Source of the DNA: Gordonia spumicola
Lineage (GTDB): Bacteria; Actinomycetota; Actinomycetes; Mycobacteriales; Mycobacteriaceae
Direction of reading: 5' to 3'
Assembly: GCF_009932475.1 (NCBI RefSeq)
Contig: NZ_BJOV01000003.1
Coordinates: forward strand, 310,001-374,000
Length of the DNA: 64,000 nucleotides
Shown here: in pieces, positions 1 through 7,573 of the stretch
Numbering within the stretch: position 1 is the first letter of the stretch
Layout: each line of letters opens with the position of its first letter
Notes under the pieces: model-generated
Told to the model about the DNA's origin: nothing
The model's database searches: none
The model's input: the letters and a program-made list of their open reading frames with translations, nothing else
Made by a program: the position numbers and the translations under genes

Positions 1-453
1 TCGATGACCGCGGTGGTCCTCGCGAAGCTCGTCAACGAGACGGAAGATGCGAAGTGGAGCGTCGCGTCGTCCGCGCTCGGCGGTGTCCTCCACGCCGACG
101 CCGTGCGACTCGCGATGCGGATGCTGCTGCAGCATCCGGTGATCAGCCCGGCGCGCATGGTCCGGGTGATCGAGCACGAACCGCGGACCCTCCCCGCCCT
201 GTGGCCGATGCTCACCGAATCCGTCCGCCACGCCGCCGACATCGTGCGCGACGGTGGACCGATCCCGAAGTGGGTCAATCGTGTGCTCGACGTCGCGCAG
301 ACCGTCGCCCCGCACCTCGACGAGGCCGTCGCCCGCGGCCTCGCCCCCGCGGAGGCGTCGACCTGGCGGGGAGCCGACGTCCTCGCGGGCGCCGCATCGA
401 AGTCGACCGCCGTGACGAAAGCGCGGGCCCTCCTCGACCGGATTCGGGTGTAA
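1..453 (+). CDS. C-terminal part of an unknown protein (5' end outside window)
   Basis: The reading frame is open from the first base and stops with TAA at 451-453, so only the last 150 residues are present. The visible part is soluble and helix-rich, with a Leu-Pro-Ala-Leu-Trp-Pro-Met stretch in the middle and a final basic segment ending in ALLDRIRV. No signal peptide, membrane segment or catalytic motif is visible. The pattern of short amphipathic helices resembles HEAT-like C-terminal regions of large actinobacterial proteins (the DUF6493/SWIM-neighbour type is a possibility), but this is a weak resemblance. An ATG at 4 is in frame but is unlikely to be the true start because the frame stays open before it. 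Confidence 0.6.
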   Translation, partial: SMTAVVLAKLVNETEDAKWSVASSALGGVLHADAVRLAMRMLLQHPVISPARMVRVIEHEPRTLPALWPMLTESVRHAADIVRDGGPIPKWVNRVLDVAQTVAPHLDEAVARGLAPAEASTWRGADVLAGAASKSTAVTKARALLDRIRV

Positions 454-611
454 TGCCGTTTGATCTGTGCCTGACCTGACGACCGCACTTGGACTCCGCC
501 GAGTCGCGGATCACACTTCTCTCACCTCGGCTGTCGGGTAACAGGGGTCGCAACCGAGGTCCCTCCCACGGTGTGCACGCACACCCGAGCCCGAGAAGAG
601 GTCTCATCTTC

Positions 612-1139
612 ATGCGTAAAACACTCATCGCCGCAGCCGTGTTGGCCGCGGCCGCAGGCACCGTGCTGCCTGCGACGGCACATGCGGCGCCGTCCGCGAG
701 CACCGACGTCACATTCGTCGTCGCGGGCCAGGGCGGTGACCTGTCGATCACGGCCGGTCCGCTCGGCACCATCGTCCCGAATGTGAACGGCACCGGCGCC
801 AGCGGCGGACTGCCGACAGTCTCGGTCACCGACAACCGCAACGGCTCGCCGCGCGCGTGGACCGCCACGGCGTCGTCGACCGACTTCGTCGGACCGGATC
901 AGACGATCCCCAAGACGGCTGTCACGTACACCGCCAACGCTGTCGTCGGCAAGGTCGGCGGCGGAACGCTGGCGTCGACCGGAGCCCAGACTCTCGGCAG
1001 CGCCAAGGCCATCGTCACCCGTTCCGGCCTGACCTGGCCGCTCGAGATCGCAACCTGGTCGCCCGCACTGAATGTGGACTTCCCCGGCGGCGCGTCCATC
1101 GGCTCGTACACCGGCACGATCACCGTCTCCGTCGCCTGA
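612..1139 (+). CDS. Secreted WxL-like beta-sandwich surface protein
   Basis: The product is a 175-residue exported protein. A Sec signal peptide (residues 1 to about 27: basic start, Ala/Leu/Val core, ending AHAAPSA) precedes one domain of alternating beta strands. Features recalling WxL domains are the early GPLGTIVP strand, an AWTATASSTDF segment, WPLEIATWSPALNVDFP and the terminal strand GTITVSVA. In Firmicutes such domains attach non-covalently to peptidoglycan. The ATG at 612 is chosen because GAAGAGG lies 8-10 bases upstream and the signal peptide starts there. It is first in a three-gene run with a WxL-interacting-type membrane protein and a second WxL-like protein that shares the GTITVSVA ending. 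Family assignment is from motif reading only. Confidence 0.8.
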   Translation: MRKTLIAAAVLAAAAGTVLPATAHAAPSASTDVTFVVAGQGGDLSITAGPLGTIVPNVNGTGASGGLPTVSVTDNRNGSPRAWTATASSTDFVGPDQTIPKTAVTYTANAVVGKVGGGTLASTGAQTLGSAKAIVTRSGLTWPLEIATWSPALNVDFPGGASIGSYTGTITVSVA

Positions 1140-1222
1140 CCTCTCGCCTGCCCACGGCATCCAGGCATCTACCGGCCGGGGTGCGTTCGCGCACCCCGGC
1201 CACCCCATCAGAAAGTCCCATC

Positions 1223-2233
1223 ATGCGCCCACTGACCTTCGCTCGGATGATCCTCGCGGCGCTCGTAGCCGTGCTCGCCGTCGGCGCCTGCGTCGCGCCT
1301 CGAGTCGCGGCGGAACCCGAGGACGGGACCCCGGCCGGTTCCATCGGCATCCGACTGGTCGACGTCCCCGCGAAGGCCAAAGACGACCCCCGAGCCAAGC
1401 TCTACATCGTCGACAACATGAAGCCGGGATCCACCATCACTCGGCGCGTGCAGGTCACCAACAACACCGGCCATCGCGCGACCGTCAAGATGTACGCGGG
1501 CCCGGCCCGCATCACCGACGGCACGTTCATGTTCGACGAACCGGGCGCGACCAGCGCGCTGACATCGTGGATCCATGTCGACAAGCCGACCCTCACGCTC
1601 GACGACCACGAGGACGCCAAGGTGACCGTCACCATCGCGGTCCCGGCCGATGCTCCCGAGATGGAGCAGTACGCCGTCGTCTGGGCTTCGCTGACCACAC
1701 CCGGCGAGAACGGCGGCATCGGAGCCGAATCTCGTGTCGGCGTCCGCGTGTACCTCTCGGTGGGGCCCGGCAACGGCCCGCCGTCCGACTTCTCGATCGA
1801 CGCCGTGACCGGTTCCCGGACCGACGACGGCCGGGCGACGGTGAGGGCGAAGGTCACCAACACCGGTGGTCGAGCGGTCGACATCAGCGGCGATCTCAAG
1901 CTCACCCACGGTCCCGGCGACCTGACGGCCGGAAAGGTCGGGTCCACCGGCGTCACCATCCCGCCCGGCGAGTCGTCGGACGTCGTGTTCACCGTCCCGA
2001 ACTCGGCGCAGCTTCCCGACGGCCCGTGGAGCGCGTCCGTCTCCCTCGCGAGCGGCGTTCACAAGCACACGAAGGATCAGTCGGTGACGTTCACCGCTCC
2101 CGCCGACTCCGGACCCGCGTCCCGCTCGATCACGATGCCGCTCGTCGTGACGATCATCGTCGTCCTCGCCGCCGCGGGCCTGGGGGCGTTCCTCTACCGG
2201 CGGCGGCGCGCGGCCCGGAGCGCGGACCAGTGA
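1223..2233 (+). CDS. DUF916/WxL-interacting-type cell-surface membrane protein
   Basis: This is a 336-residue protein with a signal peptide or lipoprotein-like leader (residues 1-30, AVGACVAPRVAAEP). Two extracellular beta domains follow: residues about 40-185 resemble the WxLIP peptidoglycan-binding domain (VTNNTGHRATVKMYAG, then a strand series around PEMEQYAVVWASL), and residues about 190-295 form an Ig-like domain (VTNTGGRAVDISGDL). One membrane helix near 305-327 ends in a short RRRRAA tail. That layout matches the membrane partners encoded beside WxL proteins in Firmicutes. It sits 84 bp after the first WxL-like gene, and its TGA overlaps the GTG of the next gene by 4 bp, so translation is probably coupled. 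A role as anchor for its neighbours is inferred. Confidence 0.8.
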   Translation: MRPLTFARMILAALVAVLAVGACVAPRVAAEPEDGTPAGSIGIRLVDVPAKAKDDPRAKLYIVDNMKPGSTITRRVQVTNNTGHRATVKMYAGPARITDGTFMFDEPGATSALTSWIHVDKPTLTLDDHEDAKVTVTIAVPADAPEMEQYAVVWASLTTPGENGGIGAESRVGVRVYLSVGPGNGPPSDFSIDAVTGSRTDDGRATVRAKVTNTGGRAVDISGDLKLTHGPGDLTAGKVGSTGVTIPPGESSDVVFTVPNSAQLPDGPWSASVSLASGVHKHTKDQSVTFTAPADSGPASRSITMPLVVTIIVVLAAAGLGAFLYRRRRAARSADQ

Positions 2234-2901
2234 ACCGACGAACCGTCATCGCGTGCGTGTCGGCCGCGACGGCTGCGATCCTCGCGGTGAACACACCCGC
2301 CGCGTTCGCCGAACCGGCCACGAGCGAATCCGTCACGCCGACGACGTCGTCGACGACCGACGAACCGGCACCGACGACGTCCGAGACGCCGACGACGAGC
2401 GCTGAACCGTCGACGACCGCGACGACCGAGACCGGAGCCGAGACGACCGAAGCGTCGCCGACGTCGAGCGCGTCGGCGACGACGCCGAAGCCCCGCTCCC
2501 GCGCGGGCGTCACGACGCTCGCGGCCAGCGGGTTGTCGGTGAGCACGGGCGGATACGGAACGATCGTGCCCGGCGCGTCGAGCGCGGGCGGCAGCCTCCC
2601 CCTCGTCACCGTGGCATCGGGCGGCGGAGGGTCGTGGACGGCGACCGCGTCGTCGAACGGCTTCTCCTGTCCCGCGATGACGATCCCCGCGAGCGCCGTC
2701 ACCTACTCGGCGACCGCACCCGCGGGGGGCCTGTACATGTACCCGAAGTCGAACCAGAACCTCGGTTCACCTCAGGTGGTCATGACGAGCACGTCAGGGC
2801 TCGCCGAACTCGTCACGTGGACGCCGCTCCTGTCCGTCTCCTACCCCGCGGGCGCCGCGATCTGCACGTTCTCCGGCACCATCACGGTCTCCGTCGCCTG
2901 A
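2230..2901 (+). CDS. Secreted WxL-like protein with Thr/Ser/Glu-rich stalk
   Basis: The 223-residue protein has a signal peptide (1 to about 28, ending PAAFAEP). A low-complexity stalk of Thr, Ser, Glu and Pro follows (about 29-95), which looks like a wall-spanning linker. The C-terminal beta domain (about 97-223) is paralogous to the product of the gene at 612: it has an STGGYGTIVPG strand, SWTATASSNGF, VTWTPLLSVSYP and the same GTITVSVA terminus. Two Cys residues (SCPAM and AICTF) are absent from the paralogue and could form a disulphide. The GTG start at 2230 overlaps the upstream stop (GTGA). It closes the operon; a strong inverted repeat begins at its last base. Confidence 0.78.
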   Translation: MNRRTVIACVSAATAAILAVNTPAAFAEPATSESVTPTTSSTTDEPAPTTSETPTTSAEPSTTATTETGAETTEASPTSSASATTPKPRSRAGVTTLAASGLSVSTGGYGTIVPGASSAGGSLPLVTVASGGGGSWTATASSNGFSCPAMTIPASAVTYSATAPAGGLYMYPKSNQNLGSPQVVMTSTSGLAELVTWTPLLSVSYPAGAAICTFSGTITVSVA

Positions 2902-2941
2902 GGTGTAGTTCTTGACGCTATGGCTACCGAGAACTACACCT
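2901..2941. terminator. Perfect 12-bp inverted repeat between convergent genes; repeat copy 1
   Basis: The arms AGGTGTAGTTCT (2901-2912) and AGAACTACACCT (2930-2941) are perfectly complementary with a 17-base loop. The hairpin overlaps the stop codon of the WxL-like gene and of the convergent DUF559-type gene, so it could terminate both. There is no U-tract. Bases 2903-2939 recur with 31 of 37 identities at 3815-3851, on the other side of the DUF559-type gene. Confidence 0.75.
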
Positions 2942-3794
2942 GAAACCGGGCGGCGCAATCTGGCTTGCCGCATGGGTGGGCGCGATCCGTCCAGCCGAGT
3001 CGGTTCAGGAGCCTGCCGACCTTGACTGCGGTCTGACAGGGGCGGACGCACCCTTGGCCCCATCCCGCGCGGAGAGTCGCCAGGCCACCGTCGACTGCGG
3101 CGTCGAGGTCCCGCTCCATGTCGCGGTCTCGGTCGGCTGGGCTGTCGTGGAACGCCCGCCCGTCGAGTTCGATGACGAGTCCCCACTGCGGGTACGTGAG
3201 ATCCCGGAACCCGTGGCGTCCCGCCTCCGTCGGAGACTGCCGGACAGGCGTCGGAAGCCCGTGTGCGCGTTCGACGTTCAGAAAGTAGCTGTGCTCGAGA
3301 ACAGAGCAGGCGCCGTCTCGGAGATCACCGAGCAAGTCGTGGATGAGCGCCCGCTGCGGAATGCGGGCTCGTCGTGACAGCGCGCCGATCAGACGGTCCG
3401 CCGTCGTACGGCGTCCGCCGATCCACTCGCTCAGACAACCGACCGCCGCGACGACGGTCCGCGCCGACGAAGCGACGTCCAGAATCGCCTCCTCGAGCCG
3501 GATCCGGGGCAGTGACACCGCCTGCACGTCCTCGGCGAACGTCGCCCGACGATGCACGACCACCCCCGGCCGCCGCGTCACCTTCCGATGCGCGCACACC
3601 GCGATATGGATCGGTGCGCCGTCGCCGACCTGCCCGTCGCCGCGGTGTGCGCGAAGCGCCGACTCGTGGCTCACCGCGGCGGGCGCGGCGTCAAGCACCG
3701 CGGCCCACGCCCGTTGCCGCCACCCGATCGGTCCGGCATGAGTTATGTAGACGCCGGGATACACGCGCACCCACAGGGGAACTCCGTTGTCCAC
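2934..3794 (-). CDS. DUF559-type (AbiEi-antitoxin-like / Vsr-fold) protein
   Basis: The product is about 286 residues. The segment WVRVYPGVYITHAGP followed by WRQRAWAAVL and the phrase LSHESALRAH-like AVSHESALRAH is typical of the actinobacterial proteins annotated as type IV TA AbiEi-like or DUF559 proteins. The C-terminal part carries the endonuclease-fold pattern: GFRDLTYPQWGLVIELDGRAFHD, where E and D in IELDGR plus the following His are the likely metal or active-site residues. The usual N-terminal winged helix is missing or very short. GTG at 3794 is the longest start that stays clear of the flanking repeat; GTG codons at 3770 or 3764 are alternatives. Its stop lies inside a hairpin. 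Many paralogues usually exist per genome; function is not established. Confidence 0.65.
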   Translation of the reverse strand: MDNGVPLWVRVYPGVYITHAGPIGWRQRAWAAVLDAAPAAVSHESALRAHRGDGQVGDGAPIHIAVCAHRKVTRRPGVVVHRRATFAEDVQAVSLPRIRLEEAILDVASSARTVVAAVGCLSEWIGGRRTTADRLIGALSRRARIPQRALIHDLLGDLRDGACSVLEHSYFLNVERAHGLPTPVRQSPTEAGRHGFRDLTYPQWGLVIELDGRAFHDSPADRDRDMERDLDAAVDGGLATLRAGWGQGCVRPCQTAVKVGRLLNRLGWTDRAHPCGKPDCAARFQV

Positions 3795-3808
3795 AGCCCC
3801 TGTGGACA
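3788..3808. promoter_or_regulatory. 9-bp palindrome made of two DnaA-box-like sequences
   Basis: TGTCCACAG (3788-3796) and CTGTGGACA (3800-3808) form a perfect inverted repeat with a 3-base spacer. Read with the preceding base, the top strand contains TTGTCCACA at 3787-3795, the high-GC DnaA-box consensus; the other strand has CTGTCCACA. The palindrome covers the proposed GTG start of the DUF559-type gene, so it may instead be an autoregulatory operator or mean that the true start is downstream. Confidence 0.45.
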
Positions 3809-3814
3809 GTTGGA

Positions 3815-3851
3815 GTGTAGTTCTTGGCGCTATACCGACCGAAAACCACAC
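3815..3851. repeat. 37-bp imperfect direct repeat, copy 2
   Basis: This stretch starts GTGTAGTTCTTG and ends AAAACCACAC. It matches 2903-2939 at 31 of 37 positions in the same orientation. Like copy 1 it can fold on itself (GTGTAGTT against AACCACAC, allowing G-U pairs). It lies just upstream of the DUF559-type gene, so that gene is bracketed by the two copies. Confidence 0.75.
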
Positions 3852-3864
3852 CCGAACGTCGACG

Positions 3865-4302
3865 TCAGGCGAAGAGCGCGGCGAACTTCTCCAGCGACGT
3901 GCCGATATCGCCCTTGACGGCGGCAGCGGCGGCCTTGCCGACGGGCCCCATGAGCGGGAGTCCACCGAGGTCGATGAGGAAGGTGATCCGCGAGCCGTCG
4001 CCGTCGGGCGCGACGGTCAGGTTGATCTTGGCCTTCACGCCGCCCTTGCCCGCGCCCTTGAGGACCACTTCGCGGGGGCGGTCGAACTTCTCGATCTCCC
4101 ACGCGAAGCGGACGCGCGCGCCTTTAACACTGACGACGGACGACACCTGGGTGCCCTTGCCCAGTTCGTCCGCGGTCGGGAGCGGGCTTCGCCAGCCGTC
4201 GTGCAAGACGAGCCAGTCGTCATAGCGGGAGAGGTCCGCCGCCGCGGCGAAGGTATCCTCGGGCGAAAGGTCGAGGTGAATGGAGTCACTGGTCTTTGCC
4301 AT
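3865..4302 (-). CDS. SRPBCC-fold protein, Rv0910-type toxin family
   Basis: This 145-residue protein shows the polyketide cyclase/START-like pattern. It has an N-terminal strand IHLDLSPEDTFAAAADLSRYDDWL, strands ending FAWEIEKFDRPREVVLKG, and a long C-terminal helix DIGTSLEKFAALFA. The length and the FAAAADLSRYDDWLVLH signature fit the Rv0910 family, described as the toxin of the Rv0909-Rv0910 pair in M. tuberculosis. The ATG at 4302 shares the tetranucleotide CATG (4300-4303) with the divergent glycosylase start. The antitoxin-like partner is not adjacent but at 4878-5051, beyond the glycosylase gene. Toxin activity here is inferred from family only; a lipid-binding role is equally possible. 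Confidence 0.8.
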   Translation of the reverse strand: MAKTSDSIHLDLSPEDTFAAAADLSRYDDWLVLHDGWRSPLPTADELGKGTQVSSVVSVKGARVRFAWEIEKFDRPREVVLKGAGKGGVKAKINLTVAPDGDGSRITFLIDLGGLPLMGPVGKAAAAAVKGDIGTSLEKFAALFA

Positions 4303-4861
4303 GAGCCCTAGCGTATGCGCCGACGCGCGCGCCCTTCTCAACCGGATCATCGTCGGCCACGGAGTGTCGGCGTTGATCACCGAAGTGGAGGCGTACAACG
4401 GGCCGGACGACCCGGCGTCGCACGCGTACACGCGGACACCGCGGTCGGAGATCATGTTCGGGCCGCCGATGCGCCTGTACGTGTATCAGATGCACGGCCA
4501 CCACTGCGCGAACATCGTGACCAGCCCCGAAGGACAAGGCTCCGCCGTCCTGATCCGCGCCGGACGCATCGTCGACGGCCTCGACCTGGCACGGGAACGG
4601 CGCGGCCACGTCGCCGATCACCTGCTCGGCCGTGGACCCGGGAATCTGACCAGGGCCCTCGGCATCACGAAGACCGACCTCGGAACCGACGTGACGCGGA
4701 CGGACGGCGTGCACCTGCGCCCGACGCACGAGCGGTCCGGCGAGATTCTCGCCGGACCGCGTGTGGGTGTGCGCCTGGCCGCGGACCGGCCGTGGCGCTA
4801 TTGGATCGGCGGAGACCCGTCGGTGTCGGCGTACCGCCGGCACCCGAAGGCTCCGCGCTGA
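4301..4861 (+). CDS. mpg: DNA-3-methyladenine glycosylase (AAG/MPG family)
   Basis: The enzyme removes alkylated purines such as 3-methyladenine from DNA to start base excision repair. The 186-residue sequence has the AAG hallmarks: ITEVEAYNGPDDPASHAY (the Glu is the catalytic base), MFGPPMRLYVYQMHGHHCANIV (the intercalating Tyr region), and GSAVLIRAG followed by GRGPGNLTRALGI (substrate pocket). The N-terminus is about 10-15 residues shorter than usual. The start at 4301 is in frame with an earlier ATG at 4280, but 4280 would overlap the divergent gene further. Start codons of the two divergent genes overlap, so a leaderless transcript is likely. It is convergent with the antitoxin-like gene, 16 bp away. 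Confidence 0.88.
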   Translation: MSPSVCADARALLNRIIVGHGVSALITEVEAYNGPDDPASHAYTRTPRSEIMFGPPMRLYVYQMHGHHCANIVTSPEGQGSAVLIRAGRIVDGLDLARERRGHVADHLLGRGPGNLTRALGITKTDLGTDVTRTDGVHLRPTHERSGEILAGPRVGVRLAADRPWRYWIGGDPSVSAYRRHPKAPR

Positions 4862-4877
4862 GTCGATCAGTCTCGGG

Positions 4878-5051
4878 TCACTTCTTCTCGGGAGCTCCGA
4901 CGGCCTTGCGCGCCGCGTCCTGAGCCTTGTCGACCTGCGACGCGTACTTGTTGCCGGTCGCCTTGTCGATCATGTCGCCGCCCTTCTCGATGAGATCGGG
5001 GTTGGACTGCAGTGCGTCCTTGGCCTTGTCAACGATTCCCTTGAGATCCAT
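4878..5051 (-). CDS. Rv0909-type antitoxin-like small protein
   Basis: The 57-residue protein is highly charged and helical: MDLKGIVDKAKDALQSNPDL, then EKGGDMIDKATGNKYASQ and VDKAQDAARKAVGAPEKK. Length, order of segments and the K-TGNKY-Q pattern match the Rv0909 family (VINKAGEFVDEKTQGNYSD type), described as the antitoxin partner of Rv0910. It lies 20 bp after ctpE on the same strand, the same order as Rv0908-Rv0909 in M. tuberculosis. The Rv0910-like gene is displaced by an oppositely oriented mpg gene, so the two cannot form a simple bicistronic pair unless transcription crosses mpg antisense. Confidence 0.8.
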   Translation of the reverse strand: MDLKGIVDKAKDALQSNPDLIEKGGDMIDKATGNKYASQVDKAQDAARKAVGAPEKK

Positions 5052-5071
5052 GTCGGCAATCTTAGCCCCGG

Positions 5072-7573
5072 TCAGGCTCCCGCGCGGCGATCGAGCGTCG
5101 CTTTGAGGAGACGTGTGCTCACTTCCACAGCGGCGCATCCGACGACGGCACACACTCCGGCGATCGCCATCATGCCGGTGTTCGACGAGTCGAGGTGGAA
5201 CATGTGCTGACTGAACGGCAGCGTGAAGATCAGCACGTACGCGGCGACCGACACTCCGACGAGGACGAACTTCCACCACGTGTACGGGCGGGCGACGACC
5301 GCGAGGACGTAGACGGCGATCGCGATCATCGTCGCCAAGGCCGCCGTGGCGGCCTGCGTCTGCTGGGCGCCGATCGTCTGCGACGCTCCGGCGACGGCGG
5401 CCGCCGTGTCGGCGGGCGACAACAGCACGTTGCCCGTGTAGCCGGCGAGGGCGCCCGTGTAGTCGCGGTTCACCAGCAGGAAGCAGACGAACGTCGATAT
5501 ACCGATGATGATGCCGTTCGGCACCGCCTGGGTCAGCACCCGTCGGACGAATCCGGTTCGGGCCCGCTCGTTGTTCGGGGCCAGGGACAGGACGAACGCG
5601 GGGATGCCGATCGTGAACCACGCCGAGATCGTCACGTGGATCGGCTGGAACGGGTAGCTGATCGGCGCCAGGTCGAAGGCCTTCGCGGCCAGGCCGCCAA
5701 GGCCGACGAGCAGAGCGAGCAACACCGCGTACACGGTCTTCGTCAGGAACAGGTTGGAGACGCGCTCGATGTTGCCGATGACGCGTCGTCCCTCGCCGAC
5801 CACGTACGGCAGTGTGGCGAACTTGTTGTCCAGCAACACGATCTGGGCCACCGAGCGGGCGGCGGACGAACCGGCGCCCATCGCGACGCCGATGTCGGAG
5901 TCCTTGAGCGCCAGGACGTCGTTGACGCCGTCCCCGGTCATCGCGACGGTGTGCCCTTCGCCCTGCAGCGACTTCACCATCGCGCGCTTCTGGTCCGGTC
6001 GGACGCGGCCGAAGGCGTCGCCGTCCGACACCACCTGAGCCAGTTCGGCCGGGTCGGTCGGCAGTGTGCGCGCATCGACCGCCTGCTCCGGAGTGCCGAG
6101 CCCGAGCGACGCCGCGACGGCGCCGACCGACAGCGCGTTGTCGCCGGAGATCACCTTCACGGCCACGTTCTGCGAACCGAAGTACTCGAGGGTGTCGCGG
6201 GCATCGGGCCGAACCCGCTGTTCCAGGACGATCAGGCCGACCGGCGTGATCGCGCCCGGCAGGTTCGATCCGTCCGCGGGCACGGTGTCGACGAGAGCGT
6301 CGCACGTGGCGACGAGCAGGATGCGCAGACCTGTGGAGCCGAGGTCGGACGCGAGGCGGGCGATCTCCGACTCCGGGTCGAGCAGGACGTCGGGCGCACC
6401 GATCAGCCAGTTGCCGCGATCAGAGCCGTCGGCGTCGACGAACGAGATGCCGGAGAACTTGTTGGCCGAGCTGAACGGCAGGATCGCCGACGTCGACCAC
6501 CCCGGGGCGTCCGGATACGCCTCGGCGACGGCCTGGATCGACGCGTTGGGTCGCGGATCGGCCGCCGCGAGCGCGGCCATCGCCGTCTGCACGGCCTCCT
6601 CGGAGACCGTGTCGGACACCACGCGGATCTCCGAGAGCCGCATGCCGTTCTCGGTGAGGGTGCCCGTCTTGTCGGTGCACACGACGTCCACGCGCGCCAG
6701 ACCCTCGATGGCGGGCAGCTCGTTGACGAGGCACTGGCGGCGGCCGAGACGAACGACGCCGACGGCGAACGCGATCGAGGTCATCAGCACGAGGCCCTCG
6801 GGGACCATCGGGACGAGCGCGGCGACCATGCCGAGCAGTGCGGTCCGCAGTCCGTTCTGGCTGATGAACAGCTGGTTGACGATCGTCAGTATGCCCGCGG
6901 GGATCAGCAGCCAGGTGATCACCTTCAGGATCTGGTCGATGCCCGACCGCAGCTCCGACGACACGAGGGTGAACTTGCTCGCCTCGGCGGCGAGTTGCGC
7001 GGCGTAGGCGTCGGCTCCGACCTTCGTCGCCCGGTAGGCGCCCGACCCCGACACCACGAAGCTGCCCGACATGATCTGATCGCCGACCGACTTGTCGACC
7101 GCGTCGGCCTCGCCGGTCAGCAGCGACTCGTCGATGTCCAACGCCTCCGACTCGACGGCCTCGCCGTCGACGACGATCTGGTCGCCCGGGCCGAGCTCGA
7201 TGATGTCGCCGAGGACGACGTCGTCGGGCGACACCTCGGTGGCGACACCGTCCCTGCGGACCACGGGCCGCGTCTGGCCGACGATCGCCAGGCGGTCCAG
7301 GGTCTTCTTGGCGCGGATCTCCTGGATGATGCCGATGCCGCTGTTCGCGATGATCAACAGGCCGAAGAGACCGTTGATGAACGATCCGGTGAACGCGACG
7401 ATCGCGAACAGCACGCCGAGGATCGCGTTGATACGGGTGAAGACGTTCGCCTTCACGATGTCGGCGACGCTGCGCCCCGACTTGTCGGGCATCGTGTTGG
7501 ACTGACCCGCGGCGACGCGCTCGGCGACCTCCGCGGCTGTCAGTCCGGGCAGACGATCGGTCGTCATGCTCAT
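5072..7573 (-). CDS. ctpE: P-type ATPase, CtpE-like calcium/metal cation transporter
   Basis: This 833-residue membrane ATPase couples ATP hydrolysis to cation transport. The actuator motif is in [15 protein letters not shown] and the phosphorylation site is D301 in DKTGTLTEN. The nucleotide- and Mg-binding motifs [22 protein letters not shown] follow, and membrane helices lie at both ends ([10 protein letters not shown] contains the conserved M4 Pro-Glu). The single soluble P/N unit and C-terminal helices match CtpE, reported as the Ca2+ uptake ATPase of mycobacteria. The ATG at 7573 overlaps the stop of the upstream MBL-fold gene by 4 bp (ATGA); a second ATG at 7567 is possible. It forms an operon with the MBL gene and the antitoxin-like gene. 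Confidence 0.9.
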   Translation of the reverse strand: MSMTTDRLPGLTAAEVAERVAAGQSNTMPDKSGRSVADIVKANVFTRINAILGVLFAIVAFTGSFINGLFGLLIIANSGIGIIQEIRAKKTLDRLAIVGQTRPVVRRDGVATEVSPDDVVLGDIIELGPGDQIVVDGEAVESEALDIDESLLTGEADAVDKSVGDQIMSGSFVVSGSGAYRATKVGADAYAAQLAAEASKFTLVSSELRSGIDQILKVITWLLIPAGILTIVNQLFISQNGLRTALLGMVAALVPMVPEGLVLMTSIAFAVGVVRLGRRQCLVNELPAIEGLARVDVVCTDKTGTLTENGMRLSEIRVVSDTVSEEAVQTAMAALAAADPRPNASIQAVAEAYPDAPGWSTSAILPFSSANKFSGISFVDADGSDRGNWLIGAPDVLLDPESEIARLASDLGSTGLRILLVATCDALVDTVPADGSNLPGAITPVGLIVLEQRVRPDARDTLEYFGSQNVAVKVISGDNALSVGAVAASLGLGTPEQAVDARTLPTDPAELAQVVSDGDAFGRVRPDQKRAMVKSLQGEGHTVAMTGDGVNDVLALKDSDIGVAMGAGSSAARSVAQIVLLDNKFATLPYVVGEGRRVIGNIERVSNLFLTKTVYAVLLALLVGLGGLAAKAFDLAPISYPFQPIHVTISAWFTIGIPAFVLSLAPNNERARTGFVRRVLTQAVPNGIIIGISTFVCFLLVNRDYTGALAGYTGNVLLSPADTAAAVAGASQTIGAQQTQAATAALATMIAIAVYVLAVVARPYTWWKFVLVGVSVAAYVLIFTLPFSQHMFHLDSSNTGMMAIAGVCAVVGCAAVEVSTRLLKATLDRRAGA

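Noticed and set aside
1072..2229. Long upstream extension of the second WxL-like gene
   Set aside because: The in-frame extension is Arg-rich shadow sequence over the DUF916-like gene; the signal peptide begins at the GTG at 2230.
3787..3809. Replication origin at the paired DnaA-like boxes
   Set aside because: Only two boxes are present, with no AT-rich unwinding region and no dnaA/dnaN neighbours.
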